The notes beneath the pieces were generated by a model. That model ran no database searches, was not told the origin of the DNA, and saw only the letters and a list, made by a program, of their open reading frames with translations. The translations under genes were made by a program, and so were the position numbers. From Sclerotiophoma versabilis (taxonomy: Eukaryota > Ascomycota > Dothideomycetes > Pleosporales > Didymellaceae), in contig JAAROD010000014.1 in assembly GCA_012274445.1 (NCBI GenBank), positions 1,047,001-1,111,000 on the forward strand: 64,000 nt of DNA. Direction: 5' to 3'. Below, one piece after another: positions 56,392 through 64,000 of the stretch; within the stretch, counting starts at the first letter, position 1, and each line of letters opens with the position of its first letter.

Positions 56392-57570
56392 ATGAGCGAG
56401 CTAGTTAACTATAGCTTACAAGCTCAATCTACCATCCCTGCGGGCACCTTCCAACTAAAGTCTCAAACTAACTAGCCTAATTGGTACATACAGCTTACAT
56501 GGCACGCCAAGCTGCGCAATGTATAGGATCTAGTCAACCCAGATGCCCCAGATGCTCCCAGTATGCACAAGGGAGCTCCTCAGCTACCGCTAGGTAGCTC
56601 AGAGGATTCCTTTAGAGCTTCTGAACAACTAGCAGGAAGCTCGACGTTCAATAAGAGGCCCCCAGCGCACTCAACCCAAAGTCAATCAACACAGCCAATT
56701 AACACGCGCACGCCTTATAGCACCCCGACCCCGTCAAGCACCAAAGCGTATAACCAGGAGCTCGCCAAGTACAAGATCAAATCGAGCGAGTAGGCAGCTA
56801 GGGCTAAGCGCCTTCAGAAGCTATGGAACTAGGTCAACGCTACTGTGTCCCCATCGATTATGTCACCAGTAATAGTGCGGCTTGTTTCGGGTAACAGTAC
56901 AACCCTACAATCGCTCATCCAGGCCCTAAGGGAGGAGCTCGCTCCCACCTCACTTAGCACCAAGAACCAAGTACAAGCTAAGTATAGGGCTCACCTTGGA
57001 GCTGCTAAGCAGGGACGAGCTGCTCCACAAGACTGGTACCAGAAGTAGTCATACCTCTACATAAGAGCTAAGGCTTACAAGCTTGCAGAGGTCGATAGGG
57101 AGCTCGCTGTCTAAGACTTCTTGGATGCATTAAGCTATAAGATCGCCCCTGAATGGGCCCGCACCATGCACCAAAGGATCATCTCAGACACTATCCTAGG
57201 GCTCAAAACGCTCACTTTGGACTAAGTAAGCAGGGTCTTCAGTAGCCTAATGCATAAGCATACAATAAGGGCAGGGAAGGATACCCCTAGTGTGTTTACC
57301 ACCTTTAGCAACCGCTCAGACGTCGCCCAAAGCGCTCCTGCTAGTAACTCCAACCGCTCAGCTACAGGCAACGGCCATAAATGCCCCTGCAAGAAGAAAG
57401 GGAACACCCATAGGTAGAAGGCAACTAAATGCCAAGCACTAGAGACAGCAGTAAGGGGCTCGTCCACGCCTCCTTACTATCTTAAGGAATCGCGCCGCCA
57501 GAATATACTTCAGAAGCTCAACTCTAACGACTTCAAGGACCTAAAGAAGTCAATTAAGCAACTTAGCTAG
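56392..57570 (+). pseudogene. Copia gag remnant
   Basis: The ATG at 56392 sits in a good context (GCCACC before it). The frame runs through several TAG codons: after SQTN, after KIKSSE and before SYLYIRAKAYKLAEVD. A zinc-knuckle-like CPCKKKGNTHR with a downstream KC lies near 57380-57435, with a TAG inside it. This encodes the former nucleocapsid/capsid protein of the element. Confidence 0.75.
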
Positions 57571-57619
57571 TACGCACAAGCTCCCCGCGCCATCGCAGCA
57601 GGCAGCGCGCCTCAACCTA

Positions 57620-60600
57620 TAAGCAGAGTGCCCAAAGCCGAGTTCCCAGGCAACGTCCAAGCAGCTCTTATTAACCCAAAGACAATAACAAGACTCCTAA
57701 TAAACTCAGGGGTGGAGGAGAAGCCAGAGGTCTATAACCTCATAGACTTCAACGCCCATCCCCTGTCAGAGAGCACGATTTTAGACAATAGAGCCGCTAC
57801 TCACCTAGTCAACAGCGCGGATAAGCTTGACCTTTATGCCAGCCACCTTAACAGACACAGTAGAAGCAGGTACCCAAGCGTTCCCTATTGCAGGCCAAGG
57901 AGCTCATTTGTTTAAGAACGCCCTCTATAGAAGGCGCAGCCCAAATACAGAGGACCTGCTCCTTCAGGACGTTGTTGTAGTAGAAGAATTCCACGTCAAC
58001 ATAATCTCAGAAGCTCAATTGCAGGAAAAAGGGGTATGGTACCTAGGCCTTGACAGTACTCTCCGAGTCGGTTACATTGAAGATCTAAATAGGAGCATCG
58101 TGTGTGCTACCCTGCAGCGCGCTCACAACCTTACTTTCTTTAAATATAAGCCACTGTCGTACTACTTTCCAAGCCTATTGAACGCAGTGACAACAAAACG
58201 CTCGTATAACTCATATCCCAGGAGCTCAACAGAGCAGCTGTAGCACGCCCAAGCAGGACATCTAGGCCCAGAAGCTCTTCAAGCACTCGTACAGCGCGCG
58301 CGCAGCGTACGTATAAGTAGGACGCTCTAAAAGGACTACAAGGTATGTGCAACCACACATGCTAAGCAGGTTATTTCACGCAGACCTCATAAGAAGCCTG
58401 CTCAGCCGTTCTAGAGAATCAGATAGGACCTATTCGATATGCCCCTGGGCAGAGGCAGCGAACTATAGATGCTTTTAATCAAGGAGTACTATAGTAGGAA
58501 GCTCTTTGTGTACACACTGCAAGGAAAGACTCAGATCAAGATTTTACGTGTCCTAACCAATTTCTCAAGCTAGGTAGCTACCCAGTACAAGCTCCGTATC
58601 TGCAAAATAAGCCAGGATAACGATACTGCTACCTTGCCATAGCAAGGGAGCTCCCCATACGAACACTAGGCGCTCAAAGCAGGAATCGATATTAAACAGG
58701 TCCCGCCATATACACATGAGCCAAATAGAGCTGCTAAAAGAGGGGGCCAAGAGATCATTACTAAGTCTATTAAGATAAGAAGCAGCTCAAACTTACCTAA
58801 GAAGCTCTGGCCTAAGGTAGTTGCAGCAGCAGCCTGGCTCTATAACATGAGCCCGTCGCACGCAAACGAGCTTCGGAGTCCAAACAAGCAGCTCAACCAG
58901 TAGTTTACACAATACTTCCGCTGGTACCAACCTAAGCAGGTAAGGGCAGTCACAGCTGATCTAAGACCTAATTAGAGCAGGATATACGCATACGGCTGCC
59001 GTGCATACCCCTTAAACAGGGAACAAGCAGCTGGGCGTAATCAGAGAGGCTTCAAAGTCGCTCCAAGGGGCCATATCGGGTATTTAGTAGGCTACCAAGC
59101 CACCAATATCTATAGGATATAGGTACCCCAACTCGACCAGGTAATCACAACGCGCAATGTAACCTTTAATAAGGAGCTCTTTTACAGCAGAGATAAGTCA
59201 GATGCTATCCCAGCATCAGAAGCAACCGCTGTAATTAAGATACTCCATAAAACTAGCGAAATTGTGCATGCAGGAGACGCAATCAAGCTCCCTATCACAG
59301 AGGGAGAAGATCTATCACTCAACTCGCCCGCCGAGCGACAGCTCAGGGGTGAACCTCTAGAGGGAAGTCAGTCACTAGAAGGCCAGTCTAGTACTGATCG
59401 AGCTCCTAAAGATAAGACTACGCGATCGGTTAGCTTGGCCGGCAAACCGATGGAGATTCGCGCAGAGCAACAAGATATAGGTCTACTCTCACCCAATCCT
59501 ACGCCTGAGCCCAATAACAAGCGGCTTAGCAATGATCCGGAGGCTCCTTATATAGAGACCCTGTCTAGTAACTTACAGGAAGTGCACTCCACCGTTAAAG
59601 AAGGGAGCTTGCCAGCAAGTATTAAGAATCGCAATGATCCACCTATTAGACCCGGCTCCCCAATTGTCCTTATACCATCTCAGAGGGCAACAGGAGCAGG
59701 TTAACCAAGCACAAGAAGCGCGGAAAGGCGCAGGGGCACAGGCACGGCCATTAGGTCGAGCCGTCAGCTCCGCAACCAACAGCGCGACAAGCTTAGAGAA
59801 GACGATAGAAGGGCTAATAGAGCAGGCCTATACACTGTGATCAGCTCGATTCAATTAGTAGAGTATTTATAGATGCTCAAACCTCTATTCAAGCATGCAG
59901 AAAGGTATAGGGAGCTCAGAAGAGACCTAATTACTATACATGCAGTCATTAATGCCTCAGCCCTACAGGCTAAGAGATCAGTCGCTCAAATCAAGCGGCG
60001 CACACACCGTGACGAGCTCCCTCTGCTCCCTAATAAATAGAAAGAGCTTGCACACCACCTACTAGGCGCTCTATTTCGCCAGGCGTGTAAGAAAGAGATA
60101 TCAACACTCATTAAAAAGCACACATAGGAAGAAATTAACCGACCAAGCAGCTCAGACAGGCCTTTGCCGCTCAAATAGGTCTTCACATACAAGTTTAACC
60201 AAGATGGATACTTTATAAAATATAAAGCTAGGATTTGTATGCGCAGAGACCTACAGGCTAAGGATTCAATCAAGTCAACCTATGCTACGACGCTCGCTGC
60301 GCGATCTTTTCGCACTGTAGTAGCAATAGCTGCACAGTTTAACCTTAAACTATATCAGTATAATGTAGCAGGCGCGTTCCTCAACGCAAGCCGCCGGGAC
60401 AAGCCTCAGGTGCTCTGCAAGCTGCCCAACAGGTTCAGGAAACCCAATCGAGTAGTCCGCTTGCTACAAGCTCTATATAGACTACGCAATTCACCAGTCT
60501 TATAGTACAAGGAGCTGTCCAGCACGCTCCAGGCGCTCAGTTTAAAGTTATTAAAGAAAGAGCCTTGCCTCTTCTTCAATAATAAGCAGAGAATAGTCCT

Positions 60601-61684
60601 ACTTTTCTATGTGGACGACATCCTCCTAGCACATCACAGGGACAATCAAGCCGCTGCAGAGCAGCTGATAAGCTCGCTTATAGGCAAATATCAGATTAAA
60701 GATCATAGAGCTGCTAAATAGTTCCTTAGAGTTCGAATTATCCAGGATCAAGCTGCTCGTACTATTACACTCGCGCACGACTCCTATATTAAGAAGCTCA
60801 CTTCCAAATTTAAGGTTATAGACAAGGGGTCGCTTCCGAGTACCCCCTTTCTAACAACTAAGCTCCCCAGGCACAAGGGAGAAGCTTTAAAACAGGAGAT
60901 TAAAGCCTATCAGGAGCGCGTTGGGTCTATTCTATATACAGCCATTATAATCCGTCCAGATGTAGCTTACGCCACATCTCAACTATCCCATCATCTAACT
61001 AACCCGGGAGCTGCTTACTTCAAGGCAGCAGCTTAGGTTCTCGGCTACCTATACAGGACCAAGCACCTGGGTATAAGGTACAGAGCTTATTCCAGGAGCC
61101 AGTTACTCATGTGCAGTAACGCCTTATTCGCTGACAACAGTTTAACCCGTTAATCTTCTTAGGGCTATATTGTGCAGCTCTTTAGAGGTCTAATTATATA
61201 GAAGGCAGCCCAACAAGCTACAGTAACTACTTCAACTACAGAGGCGGAATTACTAGCTTTAGAGCATGTGGCCAAGAAGAGCGTAGCTCTAAAACAATTC
61301 CTCCACAAACTATAACTCAACTTAGGCATAGCATAGGAGATCTTTTGCAATAACCAGCAGACTATTCAGCTAGTAGTTAAAGAGAGCGAGCAACTTACTA
61401 CCCAGCTGCGCCATGTGGACATACAAAACATATAGTTAAAACAAGAGCACGCTAAGGGTACCTTCACTATTACCTATATGAAGACTAATAAAATGCCAGC
61501 AGACAGGCTTACAAAAGCGCTGCCCAGGCAAGCCCACAAGCGCTTTTTAGACCATCTCAACCTATTTAACATCTGCCCGGATACAGATAGAGGGCAGTAT
61601 GTCAATCAGACAATAGGATTAAACCAAGAAAATAAGGCAACCGACAGTAACGTTTTACAGCCAAATAAGCAGCTCAATAGGTAA
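57620..61684 (+). pseudogene. Copia pol remnant (PR-IN-RT-RNase H)
   Basis: The protease site reads LDNRAATHLVNS near 57780, where Asp-Ser-Gly-Ala is expected. The Ser-Gly to Asn-Arg change is two G-to-A transitions. Integrase spans about 58240-59100 (HAQAGHLGPEALQAL; PYTHEPNRAAKRGGQ; ATTAAWLYN-like AAAAWLYNMSPS). Reverse transcriptase spans about 60180-61040 (VAGAFLNASRRDK, LQALYRLRNSP and the catalytic YVDD at 60608-60619). RNase H lies at about 61130-61470 (TSTTEAELLALEH, HVDIQNI). The terminal part (ADRLTKALPRQAHKRFLDHL) ends at 61684. Many TAG stops interrupt it. Confidence 0.85.
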
Positions 61685-63270
61685 CAACGAGCTTGTTATA
61701 GGTTAGGATAAGTCACACAAGTCACAGTCCCACAAATAAAAGCTTGTCAACAGAGAAACAAAAGATCGATTTCTTAACTAACCAGGGAGGACACCCCCCT
61801 CCCCAGGGAAAAACCCAGGCTGAGCTTGCCAATCTACCAGAGGCAGCTCGTTAGAGCGCACTACCAGTAGCTGACAAGCTCGACCTCCAAACTACCCCTA
61901 CCAGGGAATCCAGGGCCTCTACGCATCAATCTTGCCATCATCAAGGAGCCCTTTCATCACCCAGTAGGTGACGCGCAGCTCAGTCACGCGCTACAAGCTC
62001 GTTAGCCACCAAAGACAAATTATAAGTAGGAACAAGTTACTTACGCTGGTGGTAACCCCACCGTTGAGCCTAAGCTCGTTGTGCAGCTCGACCCTAATAG
62101 GCTTAAGGGGGGCAGGACTAAAAATGAGCTATCAGACCGCCATTCACAAGCTCATTTTTAGGGATTACCTACAGCTCACGGCACGAGTGCCCAGCAGCGC
62201 AGCAAAAACACCTCTTAGCCCGTCAGCCGCCCAGCTAATCATAGCAAAGAGCAGCCGCGCTGCTCATCAGCAGCGCGGCCACACAACCTCCGCAGGGGGT
62301 GGCGCGGAGGGCGCCCTTCTAGCAGGGGACAGGGACGGCAGGGTCGTTGTTGTTGTTGCTACTGCTGGTGCTGGTGCTGGTGGTGGTTGTAGTGGTGGGG
62401 ATAGGGTCGGAGACCCCAACAGAGCCCCCAGGGCCAGCAGAAGAAGCTCAGTCAGCCGAAGCCAAGCCAGCCAGGCGAGTGAGCTGCTCACGGGCGGTAG
62501 CAGCAGCACAGATAGGGGCAAGGCAGGCGGCAATAGCAGCAGCAGTGCGCGCTTTGCGCTGGGCTTTTAATTGCTTCTATACAAAAGTCAGCTAAAAGTT
62601 CAAAAAGAGCTGCAGAAAAGACAAAGGGAAGCTTGTTTGGACGCTGCCCAACTACCAAAAGACCAACAAACGAGTAAACAAGGCACCAACAAGTCGCTCA
62701 AAACGCAATTTAGGTATACTTACGGCCATTTTGGATGCGGACTTAGAGATCGTCAAAATAAAGGGGGGCACCTGCTTGTATAGCCAATAGAGCTGGTGAA
62801 GGTTAAGCCTGCGGCGCGCAACCTTCACCGCGGACGCCAGCCTCTAGCCGCTACCTGGTTGGCCATCCAAATCATTCACCATAACCCTCACCACGCTAGA
62901 AACAAGCTTAAGACTAACTGTTCAGACGCTCGTTTAGCCCTGCTACCAAAGGAGGTACTACTAACTAAGCCTAGGAGCAACCTACACGCGATTAAGCAGC
63001 TTAGATAGGGCAAAGGACCTACAAACAAGCTGCCTGCCAGACTATAAGGAGCTCTTTTAGCTACAGTACTATAGTACTAAGGTATAGGAGGATATAAGAT
63101 GGGATCAAAGGACTGGAGATATTTGAAAAGATCGACTAAGAGGCAACTCAGGCGCTCAGACTCCTGTTTAACCCTACATTTCAGACCCACACTACAGGAA
63201 AACCACTAAACAAGCCACTTAACTGCGATTTAGCCGCTCTCTTATCAAATTAGAGAACAACTAGGGGGTG
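61685..63270. other. Copia 3' extra region with GC-rich insert
   Basis: About 1.6 kb between the pol stop and the 3' LTR. Positions 62160-62570 are GC-rich with GTTGTTGTTG, GGTGCTGGTGCTGG and GCAGCAGCAG runs. A plus-strand ORF (61968-62570) is mostly low complexity. The minus strand reads QLKAQRKARTAAAIAA, then a Thr/Ser/Asn-rich string and LRATPCGGCVAALLMSSAAA, with a few stops, a better candidate for a former antisense gene. A short purine-rich AGGGGG lies just before the 3' LTR. Confidence 0.5.
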
Positions 63271-63539
63271 TGTCGCGTAATTAAGCTGCTTGGTTGGTTG
63301 TGTAGGGATTAATTAGCCTAGAGAATCAGCCGCGAGCCGCTCCAGAGCTAACCAAAAGCTCGTTATGTTAGCATAACGGCAACGAGCAACCCCAACAGCA
63401 AGCAGGAGCTCGCTTCAGATAAGTCACGTAACCCATACAGATTTCCTATGTATATAACAGACCGCTTTCGTCTGATCTTAGATAGGCACTGATTAAATAC
63501 TATCAATCAACTAAGTATAGTCCTTTAAGCTCAATTACA
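63271..63539 (+). repeat. 3' LTR of Copia element
   Basis: Starts TGTCGCG and ends AATTACA, with the same 269-bp length as the 5' LTR. It is followed directly by the TTAAT duplication at 63540-63544. Confidence 0.95.
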
Positions 63540-64000
63540 TTAATTTACTATAATAAAGATTAAGTTATAAGTATATTCTATAATAGAGTTCTTAGAGGGT
63601 AGTAGCTATATAATAAAATCTATTATAATGTTTATCTATAGTGCTATTAGTAGCTCTATTACTTATACTTCTTTATACTTAGTATATATACTATACTTAT
63701 TCTATTAGCACTATATACAGTTTCTAATAAACTTAGTAACCTTATTCTTTATATTAGAAAACTTATAGTATTACTTAATAAGTTCTATAGTATAAGTAAT
63801 ACTAGAGTATCTATATAGTATATTATTATAATATCTTAAGATAACTTTCTCTTAAAGTTCCTCTAGTACTTACTCTAGAATATATTATTTCTGCTAAACT
63901 TATATTACTAAATTAAGCTACTGTAATAGTCCTAATATTCTATTCTTATTAACTCTAAGAATAGTAAACTTATTAATTATCTTTTTACCTATAAGGTTAT
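63540..64000 (-). mobile_element. RIP-degraded gypsy pol, upstream half of integrase
   Basis: Minus-strand reading through stops gives ITYTIELIK, YYKFSNIKNKVTKFIRNCI and NKYSIYTKYKEVQVIELLI, then IIDFII, LLPSKNSIIEY and LIFIIV. This is the zinc-binding (H2C2) and early core part of a gypsy integrase. It joins directly, in frame, to the core at 56000 once the Copia element and one TTAAT copy are removed. Sequence is extremely AT-rich. It continues beyond the window. Confidence 0.72.

Larger units (their letters stand above)
56001..63539 (+). mobile_element. Copia-type LTR retrotransposon, RIP-mutated
   Basis: 7539-bp element with 269-bp direct LTRs and TTAAT target duplications. The order gag, protease, integrase, reverse transcriptase, RNase H defines Copia (Pseudoviridae-type). 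All coding parts are readable on the plus strand but cut by many in-frame TAG codons, mostly where Gln (CAG) or Trp is expected, so it cannot be autonomous. It inserted into an older, more heavily mutated gypsy copy. About 1.6 kb between pol and the 3' LTR carries extra sequence, including a GC-rich segment. Confidence 0.93.

Noticed and set aside
61968..62570. 200-codon plus-strand ORF in the Copia 3' region as a real gene
   Set aside because: Largely low-complexity Val/Gly/Ser translation of trinucleotide runs; the minus strand reads more like protein.
1..64000. CRISPR arrays, bacterial operons or riboswitches
   Set aside because: Eukaryotic fungal DNA with spliced genes; no spaced repeat array or such element was seen.

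Overview
The window is nuclear DNA of a filamentous ascomycete. Genes are intron-poor, with 48-65 bp GT-AG introns. Families include a TOK-type K+ channel, a Zn2Cys6 regulator, MTC6, a caleosin and EMW1/TTC27. A dispersed single 5S rRNA gene and LTR elements full of C-to-T/G-to-A (RIP-type) changes fit Dothideomycetes, probably Pleosporales. The lineage is inferred from style and family resemblance; no search was run.

Layout. 0-8.4 kb: 3' part of a two-pore K+ channel (+), a 7-exon MFS sugar transporter (-), a macro-domain protein (-) and an 8-cysteine secreted protein (-). 8.4-13.5 kb is gene-poor, with a wrecked Zn2Cys6/ankyrin gene, a second ankyrin relic and short one-helix membrane ORFs. 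13.5-23.3 kb: PTEN-like phosphatase, a large AAA+ ATPase and a Zn2Cys6 transcription factor, all +. 24.1-26 kb: three more short one-helix ORFs in a row. 27-29 kb: MTC6. 29-42 kb: hypothetical genes, a GlcG/HbpS-like protein, a Thr-rich secreted protein, a caleosin and two proteins sharing an unnamed motif. 42-46.2 kb: EMW1/TTC27-like TPR protein and a Q/G/Y-rich glycine-zipper protein.

From 47 kb the sequence decays: a 5S rRNA gene, an SNF2 helicase relic and a C2H2/Gln-rich relic, both with stops of the CAA/CAG to TAA/TAG type, and a 5S fragment. At about 52.64 kb there is an abrupt change to very AT-rich DNA holding a RIP-destroyed chromodomain gypsy element on the minus strand. A 7.5 kb Copia element (56001-63539, 269-bp LTRs, TTAAT target duplication) is inserted within the gypsy integrase reading frame, which resumes at 63.54 kb. 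The two LTRs differ only by transitions.

Most genes here are independent housekeeping or accessory loci; there is no secondary-metabolite cluster. The least explained signal is the set of short single-pass membrane ORFs, several with a Gln-Leu/Phe-Arg motif after the helix and a C-terminal Tyr-Glu-Leu/Val.
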